Of a DNA stretch of 64,000 nucleotides, positions 1-12,353 are shown piece by piece; within the stretch, counting starts at the first letter, position 1, and each line of letters starts with the position of its first letter. Under the pieces are notes generated by a model, which was given only the letters and a program-made list of their open reading frames with translations, did not search any database and had not been told where the DNA came from. The position numbers and the translations under genes are program-made. The DNA is from Davidsoniella eucalypti (lineage: Eukaryota > Ascomycota > Sordariomycetes > Microascales > Ceratocystidaceae). The DNA lies in contig RMBW01000118.1 of NCBI GenBank assembly GCA_004009845.1, forward strand, positions 27,699-91,698. Direction: 5' to 3'.

Positions 1-535
1 TTCAACGACAAGGCACAACAACAAGGCACAACAAACTGGGACATTGCAGCAAGCAGTAGACGAAACGAAGATATGGATACAGACGGCCAAACGGAGGCAT
101 CGAGGACTATATGCTGCACCTAGGTGCCAGGCCACAAAGATATACGGAAACGAAGAAGCCGACAAGTTAGCTGAAGTGGCAGCAACCGACACCTGGGATT
201 TAGAGATGTCTCTAGCCACAGCTAGAAAATGGATCAAGGAAGACACCAAACATGAACAATGGTTTAGAGCACAAGCGACTATCAAGGACAACAATTTCCG
301 TGCCAAGCTGACTTTCCTGAAACAGAAAGAGACTGCGCTACCAGGAGGACCAAGACAAATTCAAGGAGCAGTGCTAGCTGCTATGTCAGGCCATAGTGAC
401 TTCAACTACCACTTATGTTTCCAACACAAGGATGCTTCACTCAAATGCAAATCATGCGATAGAGACAAGGACCTTTCTGGGCCTGTAAAGGTGAACCAGG
501 AGCCTGGACCGAAACGTTTGTACAGAAACTGCTGA
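1..535 (+). mobile_element. Decayed LINE remnant, RNase H C-terminal part
   Basis: An open stretch (44-535) contains the phrase GNEEADKLAEVA, the hallmark end of the RNase H domain in fungal Tad1/I-type non-LTR retrotransposons. It is followed by a short region with a CKSC cysteine pair resembling the C-terminal zinc-knuckle area of these polyproteins. The residues normally preceding GNEEADK are corrupted, so this is a fossil fragment. Its 5' part lies outside the window. The first 40 bases hold a small imperfect tandem repeat of a CAAGGCACAA-type unit. No reverse transcriptase is visible on this side. Confidence 0.7.
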
Positions 536-915
536 GAAGTACCCCAAGCAGACGAACTCTGGCGACCTTATAAGAAGGGCATGGACTTTTCTCTGGCATT
601 GGACTCAACATCTGTTGACCTTGTCTTACACCTTCAACTTTCTTGAATTTCTCTCTCTATATGTGTTTTAACCTTTCCTTTGTCTTGTATGTTTTCCTTT
701 TATATCTTGTTTTGCTCCTTTTGTATTGTTTTTGCTTTTCAGTTTTGTTTCATCATTTGAAGTAACACGGGGGTATCTACGGATGGCGTCCTATGAAGTA
801 ATATGGGCGGAGGAGACATAAAAATCAGTGACAGAAAAATCAGCTCGTCCGGACTCGAAAATCCACTCGTAATAGTTTAGGAAGAATATAAATATAACAA
901 CAACAAAAGCTGTGA
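536..915 (+). other. Probable 3' tail of the LINE remnant
   Basis: No coding sequence is seen here. The stretch follows the RNase H remnant, is T-rich around 640-760, and ends in an A-rich segment with ATAAATATAACAACAACAAA near 885-910. This resembles the A-rich 3' end of a non-LTR element. The element boundary is inferred, because no target-site duplication could be established by eye. Confidence 0.35.
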
Positions 916-1021
916 ATCACCGGAACTCCAGGTTCTCGGGCTATGAGGTGAAAGTAGGATTAGAGTTTAGTAGGACTTTTGAGGTTTTTTGGTTGATTAG
1001 AATAATCTAGATGTTCATGGT

Positions 1022-1700
1022 TTAAATCTTGGTGTAGGAGAAAGCTCTCTTTAAGCTTAATAGGGCCTTTGAGATTTCAGCGTAAGATACCTTGTAGTTC
1101 TTTCTTTGGGAGATCTTTACTGAGGCGATCCAAGTGTGAAGCTGCCATACAGAGGCTTCAGCACCGGCAAGACCATTCGATTGTTTGGAGCCATCTGAAT
1201 ATACCACCATGTCAAAGAGGGGGGGATGTTGTTGGGCATAGCTTGGTAACTTTCTTTAGTCCAGACACCTGCCTCCTGGAGGAGTGTAGGTATGGGCATA
1301 GTTCGATACACCGGAATGATGCACTGGCATGTACCACAGGACAGATGGCCAGAGAGTAGACGTCGACCCCATCCAGAGCGGGTGGGGGATTGCGCAAGGG
1401 CGGATTCCAACAGTGTACGGTCCCCAGGCTTCATCCTGCCCTAGTTGGATGAAGGTGCCTATAGACACATGGTCTGAAGACAAGTGGGCATCCGGCAGGA
1501 TTACCGAGGTAGCTCCTGGGATGAGGTCGAGTACATGGCCTCTGTTGTGTGTGGGTTGTCCGATAGGGCTAGCCAGTCAAAGGGTGTTTGATTCCATCCA
1601 TTGCACCAGTTGATCTGATCCAGAGGAGCGGGAGACGTTGGGTTCCCATGATTTGTGGTGCAAGTTGAAATCGCCGGCAAAGATCGTGTTAGCTTTAACA
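1022..1700 (-). mobile_element. Second decayed LINE remnant, endonuclease joined to RNase H, RT missing
   Basis: Read on the minus strand from about 1690 downward, one frame gives the endonuclease motif AGDFNLHH. It is followed by a stop (TGA) in mid-frame, then QPTHNRGHVLDLIPGATS and LSSDHVSIGTF, the terminal Ser-Asp-His motif of exo_endo_phos domains. Within about 250 bases this gives way to PIPTLLQEAG-like sequence, typical of the region after the reverse transcriptase. Next comes the first strand of RNase H (YSDGSKQSNGLAGAE) near 1165-1205, in another frame. The palm and finger parts of reverse transcriptase are absent, so the copy has a large internal deletion plus stops and frameshifts. 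It lies opposite in orientation to the remnant at 1-535. Confidence 0.75.
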
Positions 1701-2106
1701 TATCAATGTTGAATAAGGGATTAAGGCTTGACTGTGACCAGTCATGGGCAGGGGAAAACTTGTCAAATTCGCGATGGCTAACGGAACTTCGCGAACTATG
1801 TTCAGGGCTCCTGGGCAAGAACTACATCAAAGCAGCCTGTGCAGGCCACCTGCAACAACTGATTATGAGCACTATTCGCTCGTCCCACATTTACCTAAAG
1901 CACACGTAGGAGGGGCGTAGCAGCTCGGTGATAGTTTGAGGGACATATATTGATGAGACAGGGATACTTCATCACTATCTATCTCCATCTCGGCGAGGGG
2001 AGCGAAAGAGTTCGTCGGAACTCGCGGTGGCAGTGGGGGCTCCTGGTGAGCTCGAGTCGGTCGCTAATCTTAGGACCGGCGGAGGGAGGTTTAGATACCA
2101 GAGGAC

Positions 2107-2460
2107 CTATCTCGGTCGGCTTGGCTGGGCTGCTCGTTTAGGTTTACTGCCGTGCGACCCGGGGGTCCCGAGGGCAATGTTGTGGACGAGGGAGTCCAGA
2201 GTTGTTAGGTGTCGTTCGCGGACATTCTCGCGCATTGCGGTAAGGAAAGGTCTGACGAGCGCGTAGACCTTTACGGCGGTCGTCGTGTCTTCCTCTCGAT
2301 CGCGTGGAAGCTGATCGAGGGCGTCCACGACTCGCGCCGGCCTCTGGCGCCTTGCCTTCCATTGGAAACTCGAGGCGAAAGGGGTTATTTATGGTGTTTG
2401 ATCCGAATGTTGTTATCAAAATCGTCGTCGGTGTTAAGTATAACGCATACGATAATGCCA
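2107..2460 (-). other. Possible ORF1 (gag-like) debris of the minus-strand LINE
   Basis: Overlapping minus-strand frames here are locally GC-rich and encode charged, low-similarity sequence. One 73-codon stretch contains RPFLTAMRENVRERHL. It lies where ORF1 of the minus-strand LINE would be expected, upstream of its endonuclease. No zinc knuckle or other diagnostic motif is visible, so the assignment rests on position only. It could equally be unrelated intergenic DNA. Confidence 0.2.
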
Positions 2461-2464
2461 CCTT

Positions 2465-3019
2465 AGATAGCGCAAGAACACATTTTAGCCTTTGTATGAT
2501 CGTCTCACGTGATGCACCAGAGCGCTGACAAACAAAACAAACAATGACGCCTGCTACCAGAGTACCTACACTACAGTGCTACCCCACACCCAACTTCAAG
2601 TATCCGTATATCAGCCCGGCCCAATAGCGAGTCTTTTAATTGCGAGCCTTACAACTTGGTAGTAGTAGCAGAGCACGAATTCTGGCTACAGCGGCTCATT
2701 TTTGGTAGCAGTGAAGCCGAGCTAGTGAGCCAGGCCAAAATTCACAGTGTCTTATTTTTTTACTTTACCTGCAAGCTTCGAAGAAGAAGGAACAACCAAA
2801 AAAGCTTACAGACGACTCCGATTACCCGGGCTTCATTCATTGTTTTTTTTTTGTTTCCACCTTGACTTTCCAGCTTCACAAACATTGCAATTGGGAGCTA
2901 ATTGATCGTCTAGTTCAACTTCAATTGCAAACTAGCGTCTCTTATCTTTTCGGCACAAACCCTTACTCACCTTCTCTCTGCGATAATATACAAGCCCACC
3001 ACCAAAAAAACAGCCCACA
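2465..3019 (+). promoter_or_regulatory. Upstream region of the complex I subunit gene
   Basis: No gene is seen. The stretch contains TCACGTGA at 2505-2512 and becomes pyrimidine-rich just before the ATG at 3020, as is usual for fungal leaders (CTTTTCGG and CACCTTCTCTCTGC around 2945-2985). Transcription start sites cannot be placed from sequence alone. Confidence 0.4.
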
Positions 3020-4046
3020 ATGGCTTCGTGGATGACCCGAAGCAGAGCCGCCATCACCACGGCGGCCACCAAGTCCCAACAGCCCAGCATGCTCGTATCC
3101 AACTCTGCCGTTAGATGCCTCTCGTCCTCCGCCGCAAGGCTCGTCAACATGCCGCAGAATGCGCCCGATATGCGCAAGGCTAAGCGTGCGCCGACCTCCG
3201 CGACACTCAACGCCCCGCTCGAAAACCCGGCTGATAAGTACGCCACAAAGGCCGATAATCTGCACAAGTACGGCGCCTGGATCATGGGCTGTCTGCCCAA
3301 GTACGTTCAGCAGTTCTCCGTATGGAAGGACGAGCTCACCATCTACATCGCTCCTGCTGGCGTGATCCCCGTCTTTACATTCCTCAAGTGTAAGTCCACA
3401 ATCTATTACGAAATCAGACAGGAACAAGAAAAGAAGGCAATTCTGGAGCACAATTCTCGTAGCCTATCATTCATATACTAGTCTCACTTAACGAGTCTCA
3501 AGCCCGTCTCGCTAATAAGTCTCTGTCCCATCCTTAGACAACACTTCAGCTGAATTCACTCAGCTCAGTACCGTCACGGCCAATGATTTCCCCACTCGCG
3601 ACCAACGCTTCGAAGTTGTCTACAACCTACTCAGCGTCCGTTACAACTCCCGCATCCGTGTCAAGACCTACTGCGATGAAGTGACCCCTGTGCCTAGTGT
3701 TACCCCTCTGTACGACGGTGCTAATTGGTACGAACGCGAGACCTACGACATGTTCGGCATCATCTTCTCCGGTCACCCCGATTTACGCCGCATCATGACT
3801 GACTACGGCTTCGAAGGTCATCCTTTACGCAAGGATTTCCCGCTGACCGGCTACACCGAGGTCCGCTTCGATGAGGAAAAGAAGCGTATCGTGTACGAGC
3901 CTCTCGAACTCACCCAGGCTTTCCGGAACTTCGAAGGTGGTACTACTGCTTGGGAACCAGTCGGTGCTGGTGTTGACCTCAAGCCAGACACTTTCAAACT
4001 CCCTACTCCTAAGCCCGAGGAGAAGAAGGAAGAAGCCAAGAAATAA
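3020..4046 (+). CDS. NADH:ubiquinone oxidoreductase 30 kDa-type subunit (NDUFS3/NuoC family)
   Basis: This is a core peripheral-arm subunit of mitochondrial complex I (NDUFS3, the fungal 30.4/31 kDa subunit). It sits in the matrix next to the ubiquinone-reducing module. There are two exons, 3020-3389 and 3538-4046, with an intron of 148 nt (GTAAGT...TTAG). The joined product is 292 aa. The N-terminus (about 45 residues rich in Arg, Ser and Ala) is a mitochondrial presequence. The family signature starts at about residue 189 with ERETYDMFGIIFSGHPDLRR and continues with GFEGHPLRKDFPLTGY. The C-terminus is a Pro/Glu/Lys-rich tail ending PKPEEKKEEAKK. Length and motifs are normal for fungal orthologues. 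The start is the first ATG before the presequence. Identity is secure. Confidence 0.96.
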
Positions 4047-4755
4047 CATGTTGATTTGGCCAACCTCAGCTCTAACAAAAAACAGTCTATACAGTTACAG
4101 ACACAACCCACACAGACAGATACTCTCTCATCCATGTAGAGCAGAACATATACTAAGTAAATAGAACATATTATTTTACCCATCGTATAAAGGTACTCGA
4201 AAGTGACGTGAAGTAAAACTTTGTTTTGATCATGGTGTGAAGACAATTTAACGGGCATGAAAAGTGATATTAATGCTAGGGTTATATATAAGTATAGTCA
4301 AGGGTTTGATAGAATGAACTATAAAACGCATACCAACAGAAACTCAAAGGTACAATTTGACTATTTCGAGAGAAATCTAGATAACTAGAAAAACAATAAG
4401 CAATAACTACAGCTAGGTACAATCCTAGTACCCAATACAACCTTTATTTTCAATTGAAACTAACAAGCACCTTCTGGGGATGTGAAACTAGAGTGATAAT
4501 AATGATAATGATGATTTGGCCATCCCATGCCTTGAGACGAGAAGGGGAGAATAAAAGTCATGAAGAGACGAGAAAATGGAATAGATGATGAAAGGAAAAA
4601 ACAAAAAGTCCGAACAGCATGCGTAAAAATGAGGATGTGTGAAGTTGATACAGATACAAAAGATAGAATGATAAAGGAAAAGAGAGGGGGGGAAGAAGAA
4701 TGTTAGATCCTCAAAAACTAAGGATAAATGTGAAAGCACGATACTGGAAGATCGC
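4047..4755. other. Convergent 3' intergenic region
   Basis: This lies between the stop codons of the complex I gene (+) and the UFD4-type gene (-). It is A-rich on the plus strand and holds no supported gene. An 83-codon minus-strand frame at 4488-4739 is low-complexity Phe/Ser sequence without features. The stretch presumably carries both 3' UTRs and poly(A) sites. Confidence 0.5.
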
Positions 4756-7700
4756 TTAAGATAGATGGAAGGCTCCCTGGCCCTCTTTGATAGCAGTCAT
4801 GAGCTGCTTTCTCATGGTCTTCATGTTGCTATAATCCGGTAGCTTGAGGTAGTTGACACAAGTCATTACACTGGGAAGATAGTCATCGGGTGTATGAGGT
4901 GCTTCACTGGGTCGACACACAACCGTGAACATTGGCTTAAGCGCTTTGAAACCTAGAGAATTGTTAGTGTGTATTTTAATTATTTTGGGAGGTTTGCCTG
5001 ATATTGGATATGCTTACCACCAATGGGAAGTTTGGGGCTGCCTGTAGTGAACTGTAAGAAGTCACGGCGCTCGTTTGCATCGAGACCACTCATCAACTGA
5101 AGGAGATTCTTCACGCTGCGACTGTCCATGTTGAAGCCATGGTCTGCCTTGATCGAATCCATAAGAGCTAAAGTTTTGTTAGTAGATGTATCAGAAAGAA
5201 CGATGGGTGTAGAACTTGACTTACTTTCAAGAGACCAGTCTTCATCTACCCTACCGAACAGCGAAACTAACTCATCAGGAGTGAACGCGTTCAGGGCGGA
5301 ATAGGGGAAAACAGTTGTGAATCCAGCGCGGAATGAATCAATCTGGCGACGGACGCCAGAGCCCAAAGTCATATCGACAACGCGATCGAGGTACTGTTCA
5401 ACGTTCGACATGGTGACACGAGTTTGAGAGCCATTGGGTACCAATTCGATATCAGGGAAGCCAGGAAGAGTGAAATCCAAGTAGAGATCGTTGATACTAC
5501 AATTGTCGATGGATATATTTTCAGTATCAACAACCTTTTGTGCGGGAAGACGTGATGGATCTTCGTCGATATCCTTCTTTGCCAGGACGAACTTCTTGAT
5601 CAATTTCAATGACCTAGCAAGGCCGGGATCGACGCTCTTTACGGCACCTAGGGATGGGCGCACACCACTGGACATTGAACCTTCGCCAATCCTGAAAAAG
5701 ATTGGGTTGAAGTTGACGTCGATGATACGAGAATCGAGCATAGAGCGGGCAACAAACTTTCCGAGCATAGCAAACATGTGCAGGATACGCTCGCCGTTGG
5801 GAGTGGCTGCCTCCTCATCACTAATAGGCTTAGGGAATAAGCCGCATGGACCTGAGACATATTCCTCGTCAAGAGAATCAGTCTCGCGCCAAAGCTTTAG
5901 CTTCTTCTTGGCAAACTCCCGGCTGATTGTAGCGTAGAACTCAAGTGTCGGTCCTAGACCAGTGCCGACCTCTTCGAAGTATTCAACTTCAAGGATACTT
6001 TGGCCGGCACCGTAGAGGTTCATCACTTTGAGTGCAGATTCGAATATCTTAGAACGACCGATACGAACCTTTTGGCGTTGTTGGCGGCCAAGGAACTGTC
6101 GCTCATCACGGGTACGACGGTCATCTGACCCCTGTGCATTTTGCCATCTTGTCATGGAGCGAGCGTACCCAAACGAAGTGGACTGTAGGAATAGATGCCG
6201 TGTATCGAATGGGAATAGGAACGGGTAACATCTAGCGAGATCCTCCACCCAGCTAGGGAGACAGTTACTGGCAACGATGAGAGGTTCCTCAAGCTGTCTG
6301 TTCAATTTAGCAGTAAGCTTTGTGTTGACAAATTGGCTCAGAGGCTCAACATTCAGTCTAACTAAATCGGTGTTCTCAGCCATGACATCTTCGATATTGG
6401 CATTCAAGTCGTGTAGAATGCGCAATAGGCGAAGGACTGATGCCGTGATTGGATGCTGTGTAAGAGAGGCCGGGATCCCAGAGTTGCCGGTAGTATCGGA
6501 TGGGCTATCGGCACTAGACGATTGGGCCGTAGGAGACTCTGGAGGCTGAGGGCCAGGTACCTTGCGGTACTTGACTTGGTGGATAGATGTCCAAACTTGG
6601 CGGCCGTGATTCTCTTCTCCGGTCATAAGGTTGTATATGGCACGGAAGATGGTGACATGGTTGCTAATGGGCTTTCCATCTATCGAAAACTCAATGTGCC
6701 ACTCAGACGATGTAGGCGGAGAAGAGCTGCCGGTAGTAGTTTGATGGCGACGGCTAGAGCTAGGAGTAGGTGTTTTTGGCTCAGGTGCGTTGCTTTGGGA
6801 GCGAGCGCCTTGGCCGGGAGTCGCAATTTTGGTACCGTCGGAGCGGCGAGCAGTTACCTTATCACCACCGGAAACCTCCAAGCTAACAGCTGATGGATCC
6901 TCCTCGGGTGGATCATCGTGTAGCTCGGCGCCTAGTCCCCCAAGAAGGGCATCTAAGCCTGAAGGCTCATCTGCATCATTTTCGGTGTCGGATGCCTGTT
7001 TATCATCCTCACAGTCAAGCGTTTCGCGCATGGCCTCGTCACTATCATGAGTCTTGTTCTCGGAGTCTTCGCCAGTAGCACCTTGACCACGTGCTGACCG
7101 TCTAAGACTGGAACGAGAGGCACTTGTAGAACCAGGAGTGCTAGGAGCATCTACAGTGCTGAGCCATTTACTACGGCGTTTAGCACGAGCAGTGGTTGAT
7201 GGGGACCTAGCCCGGAACGAATCGCCCATGACGCCTCCCAAGCGAGCCGCAAGACGTTGGGCATCGGCTGAACTGAGCGAGCCAGATTGCTGAATGGCGG
7301 CAAAAGCCTGCGACAATGCAAAACGTCCAGGATTACCAATGTCAGATAGTTGAATTCTCGGACGGAGGTAATCAGCAAGGCTTTGGAAGGAGGCAATTGC
7401 ATGGATGGACACCATCAGGTTACGATAAGCCTTTGGGACATTTGAATCGTCGTCCGCTACCAATCTCAATTTGATCTGCTTTGCTAAGAACGACGCAGAG
7501 CTGCTACGACCACCCTCAAATGGCCCCTGCTGAACGGTAGTAACATCGAAATTTTCAGACCGACTGAGGACATCCTGTAGCTTGTGGATCACGGCACTGA
7601 ATGGTGTGACTGGAGAGTCAGGAATGCCAGCTTTCAATCGAGTCGTGGTTGTCGATCCCATGAAGACCTCCAAGAAAGTTGCTTGGGCGGCTCTTGCTAG

Positions 7701-10700
7701 ATCTTCATCAGGATTGCCGAAGATATCGAGTAAGACTTTGACCAGACCTGAGGCAAGAATTTCGGCGCTCGTAACACTCTCGAGGACATCGTTATCAAAG
7801 TGAGAAGCAAGCTTGATGAAGAGAGCCTTGCCGGCTTCTGGAGACATATCGGCAGCGGCACGATGGAGGAAGTGGGCTTCAAGTTCAGCAGAAAGCTCCG
7901 TCAGAGTAGTGAGAATTTTCAAGGCCTTCTTCTTCATTTGCTTGCTTTGCTTCTCAGTCTCATGTGTTTCCAAGAACTTCTTCGCGAGATCTTGGATCCG
8001 TGATTGAGCGGAACGTTGAGCATTGACAACCTGTCTCATACCATCACTAGATCTAGACTGAGAACTGGAGGAATCTGAAGCATTATCGTCGTCATCCTCG
8101 TCATTGTCATCCTCATCATTGTCGTCATCGTTGTTTTCGTCTTCGTGGCCTTCTTCGTCAACGTCAGGCTCTCCACTGTTTGGAAAGTCGTTATCTTCGT
8201 CTTCAGATGCCGCATCATCGCTAAAAGCAACTTCGGGAACTATAGTCTCTTCTTGCGTATGTTCTTCCCCCTCTTCAGTAGCCCCGGTGCCATTTTCAGA
8301 TGAGCTTTCAGATGAGCTAGATTCGTTGTCCGAAGTGGCCTTTTCTTCAGTCTCTTCAACCTCAATTATGGCGGTGGTGGCAAGTTTAGTGATTTCCGAG
8401 AATACACCTTCACGATATAGCTGATAACGATATATATCACCAAGTCTGCTCAAGAGCAGTTCACTGCTCTGCAAAGCCATGGCAACGAGAGAATGATGAT
8501 CCTGCTGAGAAAAGATGGAGGCCAAGAAAGACGCATACGAGACTGCAGAGAGCGTCTCTAAGAGAATGGATTTGTCCAAGGTTGATAGCATTTTGATGTG
8601 AGCCATCATGACGCTTTTCCGAACATCCAAGTTCACGGTGCTCGAAAATGCATCGGTAAGAGTGGGGAAAAGTATGAGGGCAAAGTGACGGACTTCCGGC
8701 TGGCATTCAGCAAGCAGCTGTATACGTTTCTCGTTGTCGGCCTTGATCCTATTACGGTTGTTTCCCATAAAATGCAGCGGCATAATAGGTTCGACAGTGG
8801 TGTCGGGATCACTAGGAAGAAGCTCACAGATCACATTGAGCGTCTCCATGATCTGATCTCTTGGGCGGTGGATTAGTGCTTGCATGATAACAACACTATC
8901 AAGCTTAGAGACAACATCATCGGTTGGGTCAGGTGGCGAGACACCTGTCAACATTTGATAAAGAGTTTCGACAACATTCAGTTTGAATAGCTCAGCTGAT
9001 AGCCTTGGGCTAGCGCGGGCGCTGTGTGCAAGAACTCGCAAGAACTGGGTCTGGATACTTGAGCTGACGAGATTGGTGGTCCCTGGCACCAAAAGACGCA
9101 GAACAGCCCGTAGAAGATCAACAGTGACGAGCTCTTCAAGCTTATTAGGGTGGTACTTGAAGCTCTCGACAATACCAGAGACGCAAAGAGATGCCTGCTC
9201 TACTACACGTTGATCACTGCTAGACAGAACATCTAGAAGCTTGGGCATACAATCACGCACGACGGGGAATGAATCTTCTGGGATGTTTCGGCAACAGTTG
9301 GCGGCTGTAGTGACAGCTGTTCTTTGGGTGCTTGTTGCAAAAAAGTCCAGGTACGATAAGCAGGCTGTCAGGCCACCCTCACGAACGATAGCTGCAGGGA
9401 ATTCTTGTGAGATTTTTTCGAGGGTGCTCAAAGATTGCTCTGCAACATCGATGAACGAGATCTCTAAAAGTTTACTGCAAAGCACGGGAACAGCACCTCC
9501 ATATACAACATTGCTGACGCTGGCGGGAAGGGCCTCCATAAGGTTGGCCAAGCATCGACAGGCAAGGAGCATCACTTCAGGTGAGTTTTCGGCTTGCATT
9601 AGAGAGACAAGCTCTTTGATGAGTGCATCTGGTGATATTTGGCCTTGCAGGTTCTCTTCAGTTGATACCAGCAATATCTCGGAAAGCTCTTGAAGTGCCG
9701 TATGCTGCAAAAGCTCGTCTTCTTGGCGAAGACTGTTCAGGATATCACGTAGACGGTTAGACATACCATGTATCATTCCGGTCAAAGCTCTAAGTGTGTG
9801 GGAAAGATGGCCGGGCATGTACTCGCTAAATGGATCATCGTCATCATCATCCTCTTCGTATGGGATATGGCGGTTGTCGGGGGAGGGCTGATCTTCATCT
9901 TCTTCGTCATCATCGTTGTCCTCTTCCTCTTCTCCGTCTTCTTCCTCATCGCCGGCATCATCATCATTGATGCCGGGCTCGTCACTGTTGTCTTCGTCAT
10001 GGTTATGACGCTCAGGTGAGGATGACTTGCCCGAATCTTCAGTACCAGTCATTGCGGTGTCCTGGTCTAAAAAGGCAGTTGGTTCTTTGTGGTGGGTTGA
10101 GCTAGATGATTCGTGGGTAGAGTCTATGGACATATAGCATGTCAGTATGTATTCAGATAGGAAAACGACACGAGAATAATAACAGCAGGTTGGCACCATG
10201 TGCCATGGCAGAGTTTAATGCATGCTATGTATGGCGTCATCGATGTTGGGCTATGAAGAATTGGGCATTCTCGTACCTTGCGAAATAATGTTCTTTTTGT
10301 TGCGGCCCTGCTTTTTGCTGGGCGCAGTAGGCGAAGACATGGTGACGTCTTCCATATCACGGGAGTGGTTTCTGTTAGGCGCGTGAGCATGTGAAGCAAC
10401 GGAAATGGGCGTAGCCACGGGCGGCGATTGTTCTGCGGCGTACTCTTGTTCAGACATGCCCCTAGACTTGCGTCGCGGTTGTATGGATCTTGATGATGCA
10501 GGTATGGGTGTGGATTGATGGGGTGATGCAGGGAATGAAGGCTTGCGGCGCTTCACTTGTCTAGTTGACGGATGGGGGGGGGAGGCTGTAGAAGACTCGG
10601 CAGTTATAGAGGCAGTGATGGTAGCAGTAGTAGTGGTGGTAGGAGTAGTGGTAGCAGTGGCAACAGCAGCGCTCTTCCGCTTCCGAGTCGCAGATAATGG

Positions 10701-10868
10701 AGATGGATGGGGTGGGGGGGCAGCAGGTGATGTCTGCTGTTGAGGTTGAGATTCGGTCGCGGTGTTTGCGTTTGATGTAGAGACGGGGGGAAGAAGATCG
10801 GAAGAAGGCTGAGCTGCAGCTGCTCTGCTCGCGGCTTGACGAGCTGATGACCTAGTCACTCTAGGCAT
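4756..10868 (-). CDS. UFD4: UFD4/TRIP12-type HECT E3 ubiquitin ligase
   Basis: This gene encodes a HECT-class ubiquitin ligase of the ubiquitin-fusion-degradation pathway. Its exons are 10868-10277, 10123-5225, 5167-5018 and 4952-4756, giving 1945 aa. The start MPRVTRSSARQAA is the only one that fits the basic N-terminus. Residues 1-200 are disordered with poly-Thr and Pro tracts. Very acidic Asp/Glu runs follow. An armadillo-like helical repeat block, starting near ALIKELVSLMQAENSPEVML, covers roughly residues 350-700. A second acidic Ser-rich linker follows, then a WWE-less central region, and the HECT domain occupies about the last 350 residues. The HECT lobe retains VEYFEEVGTGLGPTLEFY, LPIGGFKALKPMFTVVC and the catalytic Cys1912 in LPSVMTCVNYLKLPDYS. 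The 57-nt third intron is in frame and can be mistaken for coding. Family identity is certain; orthology to yeast Ufd4 rests on domain order. Confidence 0.95.
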
Positions 10869-12100
10869 AGTCAGTACCGCCTGCCGAGACACGAGAAAAG
10901 AGTCAATGGCGTGCGACCGATAAAATCACGGGCAGTGCGCAAGCGATTTCGGGGTGGTCATTCCGCGGGTAGGGACAACAGGCCAAGACTACGAGTATGA
11001 TCAAAGAGCCAGTCCAGTGAAGAGAAGAAAAACAGATAATGTGGGCAGGGAAGAAAGTAGTGAGTGAGGCTTGTTGTGTGTGGGCAGCTTCTGATCTCGT
11101 CAAGGCAAAGCCAGAGAAAAAAAATTATATCGCTAAGGCTAAGAGGGTGCTTGTGCTGGTGGAAGAGCGAGAGAGGGTAAACAGTGGCAACGCCTGGAGG
11201 ATTCGTTTTATCGAGAGGCAGATAAAAATATTGGGTATATAGGCAGATGAAGTCACAATAACTAGTTTTACTTGATATAAAACCTTCAATCAATAGGTAC
11301 AAAAACAGAGCCTAGAGGGATCGGAAAGCAGGGATTGGCAGAGAATACAGAAGACATCCACCAATGGTAATAGCAATGGCAAATACAACTAGAGAAGCGG
11401 GTTCCCTAGTTTCAGAGGCTAGTCTTGTTTTGGCGGCTAGTATTATAACTTGGCTGCCAGGGCACGCACTTGCTAGAGTTCACACCCTTTGATACACAGA
11501 TACACTGATATGGAATCAATGTTTTGAATCCACTATTCACTATAATACAGGCAGCCCACAGTGGATTTTCAGTGGAGTGACTGGTTACTAATCCACTGTC
11601 ACCGCCAATGAACTATTTGTGTAGTGTGACGAGCTTCAACCCAAATTTGGTGCAGACTTCGTTGGTGAAAGAACGGATGGCTGGTTTGACTACCGATACG
11701 CCATAAACAAAAACTAGCTCTCAGATGGAAAACTGCACGAAAAGCCTACCTTTGCTAGAAGTACTAATTCTTCGCGTATGGACCGCAATAGTTGTTACTG
11801 GTGACTCCTAGTGATTCACACCATTTCAACAAGCACTAGCCAAGCGGTCACTTATGACAGGTTTGGAAAGATAGGACAGAAAAAAAACACAGACAGTACG
11901 TAGTGTGAATCAGGCTGCTTGATGTGTAGGAACAGGAGTGAGGATGATACCTGATAAGCGAAAAGATGGGAGTGGAGCACGGAATGAAGCAGCTTCGGCT
12001 GGCGCAATGACAAGTCCGGTACAGGCAGCAACAGAGGCCGACAATTGAGGAGCTCCCGTTACTCAGCAGGAAGTACTGGCACGAGTGATGACTGATGTTG
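10869..12100. other. Upstream region of the UFD4-type gene, no supported gene
   Basis: No convincing coding sequence is present. The first 400 bases are CT-rich on the minus strand, consistent with a UFD4 leader. Around 11500-11650 there are repeated GTGGATT/AATCCAC words, including a perfect 10-base inverted repeat (see the separate entry). Confidence 0.4.
11558..11599. repeat. 10-bp perfect inverted repeat with 22-base loop
   Basis: ACAGTGGATT at 11558-11567 pairs with AATCCACTGT at 11590-11599. Related words (AATCCACT at 11527, CAGTGGAG at 11570) lie close by. It could be a transcription-factor half-site pair, a small hairpin, or chance. There is no coding or transposon context to decide. 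Confidence 0.45.
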
Positions 12101-12116
12101 ATAAGTGGTGTGCATA

Positions 12117-12353
12117 CCTTTGAGAGATCGAATCTAGGCTGAGAGGCGTATGTGGTGCAGTTGGCGCTAGAGACGGGAGAGTCGAAGCTTGAGTTGGGCT
12201 AGAGCTTTCGGCGGATATGGATGGGCGGACAGCGATTATATCGGTGCGTCGGGTCTTTGTGTGAGAAGGGCTGTTCGATGTAGCAGAAGGCTGCTCAGGC
12301 TGGAAAAGAAGACTAAGCTCGCTATCGACGTTGTTTGGTTTTCGGCCTGCCAT
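12117..12353 (-). CDS. Orphan exon candidate, Ser/Thr/Pro-rich N-terminus
   Basis: An ATG at 12353 opens about 79 codons starting MAGRKPNNVDSELSLLFQPE. Their Ser/Thr/Pro-rich composition resembles the disordered start of a fungal regulatory protein. The frame reaches a donor-like AAAG|GTATGC at about 12115. No downstream exon with recognisable continuation was found between 12100 and 10900, so this may be exon 1 of a gene with a long intron, a gene fragment, or a fortuitous frame. No function is proposed. Confidence 0.25.

Noticed and set aside
5168..5224. Treating residues between SLES and LALM of the UFD4-type protein as coding.
   Set aside because: The segment is a 57-nt intron with GTAAGT donor and TTTAG acceptor. 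Removing it restores the family sequence DWSLETLMDSIKADHG.
8036..8424. Ser-rich or Thr/Met-rich frames on both strands near 8.0-8.4 kb and at 9.8-10.0 kb.
   Set aside because: They are shadows of the acidic Asp/Glu repeats in the UFD4-type protein.
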